Source: Micavibrio sp.
Lineage (GTDB): Bacteria > Patescibacteriota > Minisyncoccia > Moranbacterales > GCA-2747515
Direction: 5' to 3'
Length of the DNA: 46,630 bases
NCBI GenBank assembly: GCA_020718085.1
Contig: DYDB01000008.1
Coordinates: 1 to 46,630, forward strand
Notes under the pieces: model-generated
The model's database searches: none
What the model was told of the DNA's origin: nothing
What the model saw: only the letters and a program-made list of their open reading frames with translations
Program-made: the position numbers and the translations under genes
Shown: in pieces, positions 16,030-23,701 of the stretch
How the letters are laid out: every line of letters starts with the position of its first letter
Numbering within the stretch: position 1 is the first letter of the stretch

Positions 16030-16749
16030 ATGAACTTTTCAGTCACCGTGAATTTTGGTCAAATGGTTGATGCGATCAATGGCAAAAAAGGTTGTCCAGT
16101 TAATTGGTCATGTGATGGTTTGATTTTAATGATCGTTGCCTGTTTTGATCAGTTGGAGGAAGACTTTCTCTATAAATTAACCCTTGAACAATGGCTTGAT
16201 ATTTTTATTATCGCAAAACACAAGAATGAATTGGCTATTGCGAACAGAGCATTTCAAAAGTTGGAAGAATTGAGTAATTCTTTTTCGAACTGGTTAATGA
16301 TTTGTCAGAAATGCAACGGATCTCATCTTGACAAATCAATGACTGAAAGAGCGATGGTGGAAATTTCTATGAGAGCAGAAACTCTCGAGGAATACATCAA
16401 AGCATTCTTTGCGATAAGTTTTCGTAAACAGGATATATTATGCCTTGATCGTTCATCTTTATGCGCGGATATTTTGGCAAAAATTCAAATCCTTATTGCA
16501 AATGCTTCATTAGAAGAATTGTTTAAGTGTAGCTTGTTGTTTGGAACCGGTAATAAAGAAAGCAGCGAAATTGCCAACCTAGTATATGTGCGGCTGAAGA
16601 CCATGAAGAGTACCTACGATGAATGGTGGAACATAACGAAACGTGTTTATCTTAACTTTCAAGGATATAAGAGTGAAAGATTCGACGAATTGATTAATCA
16701 GCGTTCATTAGAGCTTTTTTCTCTCGAAAATCCTGAGTTTATGAAATAA
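16030..16749 (+). CDS. Hypothetical helical protein
   Basis: 239 residues from ATG 16030, chosen for AAGGAG seven bases upstream; the frame also opens at 15967. Mostly alpha-helical, with several Trp- and Leu-rich stretches spaced at about 35 residues (LEQWLDIFIIAKHKNELAIA; FKCSLLFGTGNKESSEIANL). This resembles an irregular helical-repeat solenoid. Five or six scattered Cys. No signal peptide or membrane span. No family recognised. It is the cassette nearest the tRNA, so under an accretion model the youngest. Confidence 0.7.
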   Translation: MNFSVTVNFGQMVDAINGKKGCPVNWSCDGLILMIVACFDQLEEDFLYKLTLEQWLDIFIIAKHKNELAIANRAFQKLEELSNSFSNWLMICQKCNGSHLDKSMTERAMVEISMRAETLEEYIKAFFAISFRKQDILCLDRSSLCADILAKIQILIANASLEELFKCSLLFGTGNKESSEIANLVYVRLKTMKSTYDEWWNITKRVYLNFQGYKSERFDELINQRSLELFSLENPEFMK

Positions 16750-16762
16750 ATAAATTTCAACA

Positions 16763-16800
16763 TAACGGCCCAATCACATAATGTGAGAGGGTCGTTAAAT
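16763..16800 (+). terminator. Intrinsic terminator, cassette 7
   Basis: TAACGGCCC-ATCACAT pairs with ATGTGA-GGGTCGTTA, then AATTTTTTA. The same stem design as the cassette-6 terminator, with compensating changes. Confidence 0.8.
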
Positions 16801-16818
16801 TTTTTAGACGAAAAACTT

Positions 16819-16916
16819 GTTGGGCCGGTAGGATTTACCCATGTTGGGCATAAACTTCTCATCCTACCAGCAGATAAAAAATGAGAATGTCATTCAGACA
16901 TCCTCATTTTTCATTT
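16819..16916. repeat. 98-bp repeat unit, copy 2, abutting tRNA-Gln
   Basis: One C-to-T difference from copy 1. Its left edge copies the 3' end of the tRNA and its right edge joins the real tRNA 3' end, so the unit is bounded by 17-bp direct repeats (GTTGGGCCGGTAGGATT). Its hairpin, read on the minus strand, has a T6 tail and lies just past the tRNA, so it is probably the tRNA terminator. Confidence 0.95.
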
Positions 16917-16917
16917 G

Positions 16918-16989
16918 TTGGGCCGGTAGGATTCGAACCTACGCGTCACGGGACCAGAACCCGTTGCCTTACCGCTTGGCTACGGCCCA
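16918..16989 (-). tRNA. tRNA-Gln (anticodon CTG)
   Basis: Minus strand: acceptor TGGGCCG with CGGCCCA, D-arm GCC-AAGCGGTAA-GGC, anticodon stem ACGGG with CCCGT around TTCTGGT (anticodon CTG), T-stem GTAGG with CCTAC and loop TTCGAAT. All stems pair. CCA is not encoded (ACA follows). Its 3' end is duplicated at 15678 and 16819. Confidence 0.96.
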
Positions 16990-17010
16990 AAATGTGAGTT
17001 TACTTTATGC

Positions 17011-17038
17011 ATTATACACTATTTTGTGTTTTTGACAA
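17011..17038 (-). promoter_or_regulatory. Promoter for tRNA-Gln
   Basis: On the minus strand: TTGTCA, 16-base spacer, TATAAT, about 20 bases before the tRNA. Confidence 0.75.
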
Positions 17039-17073
17039 TTATTGATTTAGGAAAATATCTCAAGAAGGTGCTA

Positions 17074-17102
17074 TTGATTTTTGGTTAAAAATATGGTATA
17101 AT
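17074..17102 (+). promoter_or_regulatory. Promoter for the DUF5706-like gene
   Basis: TTGATT, 17-base spacer, TATAAT. Confidence 0.75.
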
Positions 17103-17128
17103 TGCTCTTAATATATGATCATAAAAAT

Positions 17129-17674
17129 ATGAATGATCACAAAGAAGAAGGTCAAAAAATTGATGATGTGCAAGGCAAGGTGGCATTTTTACAGGGCCTT
17201 ACAGAAAAGATCATTGATTCAACACGTACGATCGACAATCACGCCAATGTAATGGTTGGTCTCAATACGGCAATTTTTGTGGTTGTGATCTCCATGCTTT
17301 TTGAAGTGGATCATTTGCGATTTACACTTGGTGTTGTGGCTTTCTTTTCTATTATATCTGCAGTTGCTGCTGTTTTTGCAATTCGTTTGCCACGCCTGAT
17401 GTCACACAAAGATTATCCCATGAGTATTTTTCATACGCGAAAAATTGCCGGTTTTGATTCTGCGGAGCAATATGCACAGGCTTTGCATAAAACACTTTAT
17501 TCTGAAAAAAAGATCTTTGAAGAATATGCGCGGGAAGCATATAATTTGTCAAAATATTATTATACGCCCAAAAGACGTATGCTCACATGGTCTCGCTACC
17601 TTTTCCTTTTTGGTGTGATCAGTAGTAGCATGTTCTTGCTTTTGGAGAGGATGCATTGGTTCGCGATATTGTAA
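17129..17674 (+). CDS. Pycsar-effector-like (DUF5706) membrane protein
   Basis: 181 residues from ATG 17129; the TTG at 17102 lies inside the promoter -10. An N-terminal helix ends in RTIDNHANVMVGLNTAIFVV. This matches in style the D-x-KAN-x-LLGxN stretch of DUF5706/PycTM proteins. Two TM segments (about 40-55 and 60-78) follow, then FAIRLPR. A long helix YSEKKIFEEYAREAYNLSKY leads to a last TM segment (about 155-173). In Pycsar defence, such proteins damage the membrane when bound to cyclic pyrimidine nucleotides, but no cyclase gene is next to it. The family assignment is from memory of the pattern and would need a profile search. The neighbouring HD gene is separated by a terminator. Confidence 0.6.
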   Translation: MNDHKEEGQKIDDVQGKVAFLQGLTEKIIDSTRTIDNHANVMVGLNTAIFVVVISMLFEVDHLRFTLGVVAFFSIISAVAAVFAIRLPRLMSHKDYPMSIFHTRKIAGFDSAEQYAQALHKTLYSEKKIFEEYAREAYNLSKYYYTPKRRMLTWSRYLFLFGVISSSMFLLLERMHWFAIL

Positions 17675-17684
17675 GCTTGCATTG

Positions 17685-17716
17685 AAAAACACACCGTTGA
17701 CGCGGTGTGTTTTTTA
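17685..17716 (+). terminator. Intrinsic terminator
   Basis: ACACACCG pairs with CGGTGTGT around TTGACG, flanked by A-run and T6. Confidence 0.95.
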
Positions 17717-17786
17717 TTTTACAATGGCAAACTGTTCATTAAATGATCAATTGTTGATAATATCACATACATAAGGAGGTGCATTT

Positions 17787-18464
17787 ATGCCACTGCATAA
17801 AATTCAGAAGATCTTATCTCACGCAGAGAATGATAAGACATTTTTTGCCCGTGTACAAAAGTATCATTCCACATTTTCTCCAGAGTATCGCATGATCGAA
17901 CGAGCATATGATAATGCACTGTACGCTTTTTCAGAAATGTATCGCGATGCGGGGCAACCATATTTTACGCATGTGCGTGCTGTAGCGATCATACTTATGG
18001 ATTACTTACATATCTATGAACGCACAGATTTGACGATACCTCCGCATGAACTTGTTATTGCTGCATTGTTACATGACAACCCAGAAGATCGACCTGATAT
18101 GTGGCCACTCAGTCGTGTGGCACGTGATTATAATGATCGTGTTGCCTTGCTTTTAGATTATGTTTCCAAAAGACCACGGTCGGATTTTGGTAATGATGAA
18201 GAAAAACAGCTTGCCTTTTATCATCGACGATTCATGACAGCTCCATTGGAATTTTTCTTGATCAAGCTCGCGGATCGTCTGCATAATCAACTTACATTGT
18301 GGACATGTGATGAACAAAAGATCCGACGAAAGGTTCAGGAAACTCAAGAAATTTATCTTCCATGGGCGCGTAAGAAGGGCATATTGGTACATGAATTGGA
18401 AGCAACGATCGAGGGATTTGAGGAACGGATCGCGAAACATTTGCAAACGTGCAAAATTCCGTAG
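17787..18464 (+). CDS. RSH-type HD phosphohydrolase (small alarmone hydrolase-like)
   Basis: 225 residues, AAGGAGGTG seven bases before ATG 17787. HD-domain residues: H62 in FTHVRAVA, LLHDNPED (H96, D97, E100, D101) and KLADRLHN near 161-168. HDxxED with KLADRLHN is the signature of the (p)ppGpp hydrolase domain of RelA/SpoT and of MESH1-like small hydrolases. No synthetase domain is present. Expected reaction: removal of the 3'-pyrophosphate from ppGpp, Mn-dependent; another nucleotide substrate remains possible. It lies next to a DUF5706-like protein, a family also known fused to HD domains. Confidence 0.8.
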   Translation: MPLHKIQKILSHAENDKTFFARVQKYHSTFSPEYRMIERAYDNALYAFSEMYRDAGQPYFTHVRAVAIILMDYLHIYERTDLTIPPHELVIAALLHDNPEDRPDMWPLSRVARDYNDRVALLLDYVSKRPRSDFGNDEEKQLAFYHRRFMTAPLEFFLIKLADRLHNQLTLWTCDEQKIRRKVQETQEIYLPWARKKGILVHELEATIEGFEERIAKHLQTCKIP

Positions 18465-18474
18465 AGATGTAGTG

Positions 18475-18505
18475 TGGTAGCAAGAGAGATCTTGCTACCA
18501 TTTTT
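18475..18505 (+). terminator. Intrinsic terminator
   Basis: TGGTAGCAAG pairs perfectly with CTTGCTACCA, then TTTTT. Confidence 0.95.
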
Positions 18506-18511
18506 GTATAG

Positions 18512-18517
18512 TATAAT
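18512..18517 (+). promoter_or_regulatory. -10 element for truB, probably leaderless start
   Basis: TATAAT six bases before ATG 18524; transcription would start at or next to the A of ATG. No good -35 is present at 17 bases, and there is no Shine-Dalgarno. Confidence 0.5.
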
Positions 18518-18523
18518 GAATAT

Positions 18524-19201
18524 ATGGAAAAGATCGAAGGAATATATATAATCGATAAACCACTCGGCATGAGTTCTCAACGGGCTGTTCAGGTGGTAAA
18601 GTATTGGGCTCGCGAAAAAACAGGTAATAAAAAGATCAAAGTGGGACATGCGGGCACACTGGACCCGCTTGCAACAGGTGTTTTGATTGTGGCCGTGGGT
18701 CGGGAATATACCAAGAGTATCGACACGATTGTTGCGGCACATAAGGTGTATGATGCAAAGATCCATCTCGGTGAAACAAGCACAACGGATGACGCAGAAG
18801 GTGAAAAAACTACCCATGAATTTTCTCACATGCCATCGCGCGAGGATATCGAAAATATTCTTCACACATTTATTGGGGACATTGCGCAAATACCTCCAAA
18901 ATACAGTGCGATTAAAATTGGTGGTAAAGAGGCATATAAGCGTGTGCGACGCGGAGAAATAGTGGAAATGCAACCTCGTACAGTGCATATTGATAAAATT
19001 GAGATCATTGAGTACACGTATCCACTTTTGCATGTGCACGTCGCGTGTGGTAAGGGCACATACATTCGTTCATTGGCACGAGATATTGGTGATGCGCTTG
19101 GCACGGGAGCATATTTGTCAGGACTTGTGCGTACAAGTGTGGGTGATTTTGTGATTACAAAAGCACAAAGTCTTGATGATTTTGCATGTAAAAAATTATG
19201 A
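18524..19201 (+). CDS. truB: tRNA pseudouridine(55) synthase
   Basis: Makes pseudouridine 55 in the tRNA T-loop. 225 residues, against about 300 in E. coli: the catalytic domain is complete but there is no room for the C-terminal PUA domain, as is common in reduced genomes. N-terminal IDKPLGMSS, catalytic Asp47 in GHAGTLDPLATGVL, then PPKYSAIKIGGKEAYKRVRRG and GTYIRSLARDIG are all present. The stop overlaps the next start (ATGA), coupling it to a glycosyltransferase gene. Confidence 0.96.
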   Translation: MEKIEGIYIIDKPLGMSSQRAVQVVKYWAREKTGNKKIKVGHAGTLDPLATGVLIVAVGREYTKSIDTIVAAHKVYDAKIHLGETSTTDDAEGEKTTHEFSHMPSREDIENILHTFIGDIAQIPPKYSAIKIGGKEAYKRVRRGEIVEMQPRTVHIDKIEIIEYTYPLLHVHVACGKGTYIRSLARDIGDALGTGAYLSGLVRTSVGDFVITKAQSLDDFACKKL

Positions 19202-20328
19202 AAATTGCAGTACATACAAAAGAAATGGAGAATATGCGTATTGACGGTACGATGGTGTATATGTCACATGTTTTGTATAACATGCAGGAGATGATCGGAG
19301 ATGATGATGCATTCCTTTATCATTCCATACCATATAATGAACACTTGAAGAAAATGACACATGCACATTTTCATGAGCGTATTGTGTCACAGTCTCCATT
19401 TTGGACACAAACACAATTTGCTTCGGCACTGTGGCGAGATCGTTGTGATGCGTTGTGGATGCCTCTGCACAATGTGCCGTATATGCGTCGCAAAAATATG
19501 CGTACCGTAGTGACCATTCATGATCTGGCATTCAAGTTTTTCCCCGGGACATATCCTACGAAGGATCGTATAAAGCTAAATTTTTTTACAGATCATGCAG
19601 TGAAGACTGCAGATGCGATTATCGCAATTTCCGCGTCAACAAAAAAAGATATACTCTCGTTTTATCCGCAGGTCCGTGAACAAAACGTGCATGTTGTTCA
19701 TCATGGGTTTGATCCGCAGTTATGGCAAAAAGTTTTCCCCATAAATGATATACAAGAAATTTTACAAAAATATCATGTGCAAGGGCAGCAATATATCATT
19801 CATGTGGGAGCGGTGCAACCACGCAAAAATCTCATCTTGCTCATTGATGCTTTTGCACAGATCAAAAGAACAGATGTAGATCTCAAACTAGTGCTTGTGG
19901 GCGGAGATGGGTGGTTGGCTGAAAAAATTCATGAACATATTGCCAATTGTCCATACAAGAGTGATATCATTGTGACGGGAAATATCTGTTTTGAGGATGT
20001 AAATGTATTGATGCAAAATGCATCTGTATGTGCACTGCCATCTCTCTATGAAGGGTTTGGCATACCAGGACTTGAGGCAATGGCCGCCGGGGTACCAGTT
20101 GTGGCAGCAAATAATTCTTGCTTCCCGGAAGTTTTGGGTGATGGTGCGATCTATTTTGATGCGCAAAGTATTTCGGATTGTGCACGATCTATCAGTGATG
20201 TATTGCATGATAATAAACGGAGAGAGGCGTTGATCACTTGCGCACAAAAACGTGCAAAATTATTTTCATGGAAGATTTGTGCACAAAAAACACTTGCAGT
20301 AATTCGAGATGATGATGTGACGATCTAA
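19198..20328 (+). CDS. GT4 family glycosyltransferase
   Basis: 376 residues, GT-B fold. The N-terminal half has TIHDLAFKFFPG and ADAIIAISASTKKDI. The C-terminal donor domain has HVGAVQPRKNLILLIDAF and the sugar-nucleotide motif EGFGIPGLEAMAAGVPV (about 284-300). Cytoplasmic, likely mannosyl- or related transferase; donor and acceptor cannot be read from sequence. Coupled to truB by ATGA. Its stop overlaps the stop of the convergent gene by 3-4 bases. Confidence 0.9.
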   Translation: MKIAVHTKEMENMRIDGTMVYMSHVLYNMQEMIGDDDAFLYHSIPYNEHLKKMTHAHFHERIVSQSPFWTQTQFASALWRDRCDALWMPLHNVPYMRRKNMRTVVTIHDLAFKFFPGTYPTKDRIKLNFFTDHAVKTADAIIAISASTKKDILSFYPQVREQNVHVVHHGFDPQLWQKVFPINDIQEILQKYHVQGQQYIIHVGAVQPRKNLILLIDAFAQIKRTDVDLKLVLVGGDGWLAEKIHEHIANCPYKSDIIVTGNICFEDVNVLMQNASVCALPSLYEGFGIPGLEAMAAGVPVVAANNSCFPEVLGDGAIYFDAQSISDCARSISDVLHDNKRREALITCAQKRAKLFSWKICAQKTLAVIRDDDVTI

Positions 20329-20720
20329 GATCTGTAAAGTTCATCGCGATATAATTTATGTGCTATCCAGAAAAAAATGCTCATAAGAAAGATCATGATG
20401 CCGGTGAGCAATGTTCCGTAGCGAATGCATGCAATGGCAATGAGTCCGATAAAAAGGGAGAAACCAAGAATGGTAAAAATGGAAATATTTTTTTTGGGTG
20501 CAAATGATATGTTCTGTGCGCGTGTAAGGAATATTGTAAATATACAAAGTGCAAAGAGGAGGCCGTATAATGTGATGGGTGAGACATAGCGATAAATGAT
20601 CCCCGGTAGGATCGTTTCTCCGATGAGTGCACACGCAACAATGAATAAGCACGCGGTTGTAATATCGATGAAAAAAACCGGTGTGAGAGGATGATAAATG
20701 ATCTTGTGTAGCTTATTCAT
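20325..20720 (-). CDS. Small four-TM membrane protein, last gene of GT-C operon
   Basis: 131 residues from ATG 20720, which overlaps the end of the upstream gene by eight bases (ATGAATAA), typical of coupled translation; a longer reading from 20831 would overlap that gene widely. Hydrophobic segments near 11-35, 42-62, 77-97 and 99-118 and a basic C-terminus (HKLYRDELYRS). Its TAG stop overlaps the TAA of the convergent GT4 gene. No family recognised. Confidence 0.65.
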   Translation of the reverse strand: MNKLHKIIYHPLTPVFFIDITTACLFIVACALIGETILPGIIYRYVSPITLYGLLFALCIFTIFLTRAQNISFAPKKNISIFTILGFSLFIGLIAIACIRYGTLLTGIMIFLMSIFFWIAHKLYRDELYRS

Positions 20721-21822
20721 TTTTTTGGGAGTAGTATTTACGCAATTCTTTTTTAATAAATGAAATTCTTTGCGACAGTGATGCATGTGTTGGTGCGGTT
20801 GAAAATGTAATATGAGATTCGTCAATGGCAACGTGTGGCGTATCGATCATAAATTGATAAATATTTCCGGGAAATGGTGCGATCTGCGAGAGGGAGATTG
20901 TGCAACTGTATGTACGTGGGCGCAGTAAGTTTCGGGATAATGTGCAGACATTAAATGTCGTGCGTGAAGCTTCGTCGACGATGATCGCATGTTCTTTGGC
21001 GCGGATCGATGGTTCGATTTTGTGCAGTTGATCTTGGTCGTAGAGATACATGCGCTGCGCATCGCGTGCCCAAAAAATAGTTCCAAACGGATGTGTGCTG
21101 GATGTATCGAACATGCGTGCTTTTTCGTGAAGTGCGCGCTCATCACCGGTGGATTCGCGTACGTTATCGAATTTATAACCAAGTGCAGTTACGGAAAGTT
21201 CATCTTGGAAAGGATGTTTTGTTGTGCCATCGATCACAAAGACGCCATCTTGTGATTTGATGAGAGATCCGGAGGCAAATCCTTGAACATCTTTGGGTGC
21301 GGTGCGTGCTAGTAGCTCGACGGCTGATTCTGCAGGTATGACAGTATTTTGTGCAAAAAAATAAGAATCAAAAATATTATCACTCAAGAAAGGATAAAGG
21401 ACGTTATCTCGATCAATGTAGTGTACGCCATCAATTTCGTATGTAGTGATAAGATGATCGGTGTATTTTTCTGCATCAATTGATGTAAGGAATGCAAGAT
21501 ATGAGTGACGGGTGGAGAGTTTTGTGTTTTGGGGTAAAGGCTCGGCGTTTTTTGGAAGAGTGATATTAATTGTTGCTTCAGTGAAATCACCTGTGGCAGC
21601 CACATCAAATGTGGTTCCAAATTCTGTGATATATGGTCGTGAGATCGTATTGGCGAGGGAATCTATGGCAGAACGAAAGTGAAATGCATATGTAGGGAAA
21701 AGGAGTTCTTTGACAAAAAGCATTCCTGCAACACCGGTAAGTATGATGAGCAAAATGCGAAAAGCGATGTGAATTTTATGTTGAATTGGAGTGAGACTTG
21801 GCTCATGTGATGGTGTGTTCAT
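20713..21822 (-). CDS. Exported or membrane-anchored protein, unknown
   Basis: 369 residues. One TM segment near the N-terminus (IAFRILLIILTGVAGMLFV, about 19-37) and then a mainly beta-type extracytoplasmic domain of about 330 residues. It has Asp/Tyr-rich stretches (HYIDRDNVLYPFLSDNIF) and short WARDAQRMYLYDQDQLH-type strand repeats that look propeller-like. Two Cys near 303 and 316 may form a disulfide. Start is 4 bases after the stop of the GT-C gene, so the three minus-strand genes form an operon. Possibly an accessory factor of the GT-C enzyme. Confidence 0.65.
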   Translation of the reverse strand: MNTPSHEPSLTPIQHKIHIAFRILLIILTGVAGMLFVKELLFPTYAFHFRSAIDSLANTISRPYITEFGTTFDVAATGDFTEATINITLPKNAEPLPQNTKLSTRHSYLAFLTSIDAEKYTDHLITTYEIDGVHYIDRDNVLYPFLSDNIFDSYFFAQNTVIPAESAVELLARTAPKDVQGFASGSLIKSQDGVFVIDGTTKHPFQDELSVTALGYKFDNVRESTGDERALHEKARMFDTSSTHPFGTIFWARDAQRMYLYDQDQLHKIEPSIRAKEHAIIVDEASRTTFNVCTLSRNLLRPRTYSCTISLSQIAPFPGNIYQFMIDTPHVAIDESHITFSTAPTHASLSQRISFIKKELRKYYSQKNE

Positions 21823-21826
21823 GGCG

Positions 21827-23701
21827 TTATTTTATTTCATAGATCAGCCCACTAACAGTTGATACATCCTTTGCGGGAAAAAATTGTGGGATCTTTTTAT
21901 CTGTGGCAACGTGTAATTGTTCGATGGTGAGAGCGTATTGTGAGATGTGTTGCATGCGGTTACCAAAAACTGTAAGATAGCGTTCTGTGTTTTCAGTGGG
22001 TGTGATGAGAAATGTACGATCAAACGGTGAACGATCGATCTTGTCGAGGTCATGTGGGTTGAAAAAATATACCGCATGTTTATTGTCCAGCGAACGTAGT
22101 GGTGTAGTGATCATTGACCAGCCGTTTCCTGCAACGTTTTTGTCTACAAGAATGAGATCGTTTGGGCCAAATATGCGAGATAGTTCATGCACTTGTGTCA
22201 GAAGGGTCGTATTTTCTGCATATGTAAGATATGTAAAGAATGCGGGGATGTTGCACACGAAAAGAATGAAAAATGATGCCCAGACCAATGCTTTTTTGTA
22301 GAAAATGTCTGTGCGTATTTGTGTAATACCAAACACGCTTATGAGAATTGTTGCCGGAACAAGCGCAAAGACAAATCGGCGCAACATCCATGGATGATCA
22401 CTACTGATCTGTGGGTAAAAATAATAGAGAAAAAGTGGTGCGACAATTATGCAGATGAGTGTGATCGGGCGATATTTTTTATAGCGCAGTGCAAAGATCA
22501 TTGTACATAATGTGAATAGTAGTGGTGTGAGTAACCCGTATATGCCATAGACGTATGCGAGGTAATGATATTTTTTTGCAATTTCCATTGGCAATGTGGA
22601 AGAGTCGGTTGCAGTGTCCATAAGGGCGTGTGCCATTGTCGTGATAAATGGTTGATTCATGATCGTGATCGTAAACGCAACAGAAAAAAGAATTGCAGCG
22701 GGCAGAAAAATACGTTGCCACAGATCTTGGGAAAGAAATGCGCGTAATGTTGGTGTGCGTCTGGCGAGGTAAAAAAGGATCGCAAAAAACCATATGCCTT
22801 CAATGCGTGTGAAAAGCAATAATGTGATCGTCAAAAGAAATGTGTTATATGTGGCAGGGTTTGTTTGTGTGCGGAGTGCGAGAAGAAGAAAAATGCCACT
22901 CCACAACAATGTGCCGGCAATGTTCTCACTGAGAGTGAATTTACCAAACCACCCAACAACAAAAGAAGAGAGGAATAAAACTATGAAGATATAGGTATGT
23001 TTGCTATTCAAAAAGGTCCGTGCGGTGCATATCGTGCTGAGGATGAACAAGAAAAGTAATGTGCTGTTGGCAACGATAAATCCGCATACGCCACATAATC
23101 CAAAAAATCCGCTAATAAAGGTGATGTACGGGAGAGGAAATTGTGTGAGCAATGATCCATCCGGCAAATAATGAAATCCTGGAAAATTCAGTGCTTTGCC
23201 ACGACCATAAATATCAAAAAACGCTGTGCTCTCAGGAGAATGTGATATGAGCACGTGATCTTGTGCGAGTTGTATTGCTGCTGTAGCTAGTGATCCTTGA
23301 TCTCGGCCGGCGAAAATTGTCGGTACAGTGACAAAGGCAATCAAAAAGGTGAATGATGTTGCGATCACCATATATGTAATCAAGTGATGTGATGGACGGG
23401 GAAAGGGTAATGCTTTTTTGGTGTATAGTGCAATACAGGATGCAAGCCATATACCAACGATCGCGAGAGGATAAAAAATGCCTAAGATCGCAGCAAGTAC
23501 TGTGATCCATGCATATAAGACGACCATCAAAATGATGGAGCGCATAAAGATGATATCGCTTTGTGGTAACGTATTTTTCACATATACATTATATCTTTTA
23601 TCAGATGCATTGACAAATTGGCGCAGAAAAAAGTTTTTTGTTGGAATCTCTGTCGTAAATATGATAGAATGATAAAAAAGAATAAATATAAAAAAATGCA
23701 T
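21827..23701 (-). CDS. GT-C type membrane glycosyltransferase (GT39/ArnT-like)
   Basis: About 624 residues from ATG 23701 (the frame opens at 23743). Around 12 hydrophobic segments. The first loop after an N-terminal TM pair carries FAGRDQGSLATAAIQLAQD, matching the acidic first-loop motif of GT-C enzymes that use lipid-phosphate sugars. A C-terminal soluble part of about 150 residues ends LIYEIK. Role inferred: sugar transfer onto surface glycan or protein outside the membrane. The start is uncertain, since ATG 23701 shares ATGCAT with the start of the divergent gene; ATG 23545 would lose the first TM. Confidence 0.75.
   Translation of the reverse strand: MHFFIFILFYHSIIFTTEIPTKNFFLRQFVNASDKRYNVYVKNTLPQSDIIFMRSIILMVVLYAWITVLAAILGIFYPLAIVGIWLASCIALYTKKALPFPRPSHHLITYMVIATSFTFLIAFVTVPTIFAGRDQGSLATAAIQLAQDHVLISHSPESTAFFDIYGRGKALNFPGFHYLPDGSLLTQFPLPYITFISGFFGLCGVCGFIVANSTLLFLFILSTICTARTFLNSKHTYIFIVLFLSSFVVGWFGKFTLSENIAGTLLWSGIFLLLALRTQTNPATYNTFLLTITLLLFTRIEGIWFFAILFYLARRTPTLRAFLSQDLWQRIFLPAAILFSVAFTITIMNQPFITTMAHALMDTATDSSTLPMEIAKKYHYLAYVYGIYGLLTPLLFTLCTMIFALRYKKYRPITLICIIVAPLFLYYFYPQISSDHPWMLRRFVFALVPATILISVFGITQIRTDIFYKKALVWASFFILFVCNIPAFFTYLTYAENTTLLTQVHELSRIFGPNDLILVDKNVAGNGWSMITTPLRSLDNKHAVYFFNPHDLDKIDRSPFDRTFLITPTENTERYLTVFGNRMQHISQYALTIEQLHVATDKKIPQFFPAKDVSTVSGLIYEIK
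23641..23670 (+). promoter_or_regulatory. Promoter for the ClpC-like gene
   Basis: TTGGAA, 18-base spacer, TAGAAT with an extended -10 TGA. It places the transcription start near 23677, so ATG 23669 would be lost and ATG 23696 used. Confidence 0.55.

Noticed and set aside
15678-16925. Classical integron attC sites (GTTGGGC fits GTTRRRY)
   Set aside because: The matching inverse core RYYYAAC is missing from the other end, most boundary repeats read GTTGGCT (not GTTRRRY), and no integron integrase is in the window. Kept only as a loose analogy.
16841-17035. Plus-strand frame with AGRIRTYASRDQNPLPYRLA
   Set aside because: Antisense of tRNA-Gln and its flanking repeat, not a protein.
20325-20831. 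Longer 168-residue form of the small membrane protein
   Set aside because: It would overlap the upstream gene by over 110 bases; ATG 20720 in the ATGAATAA overlap is the typical coupled start.
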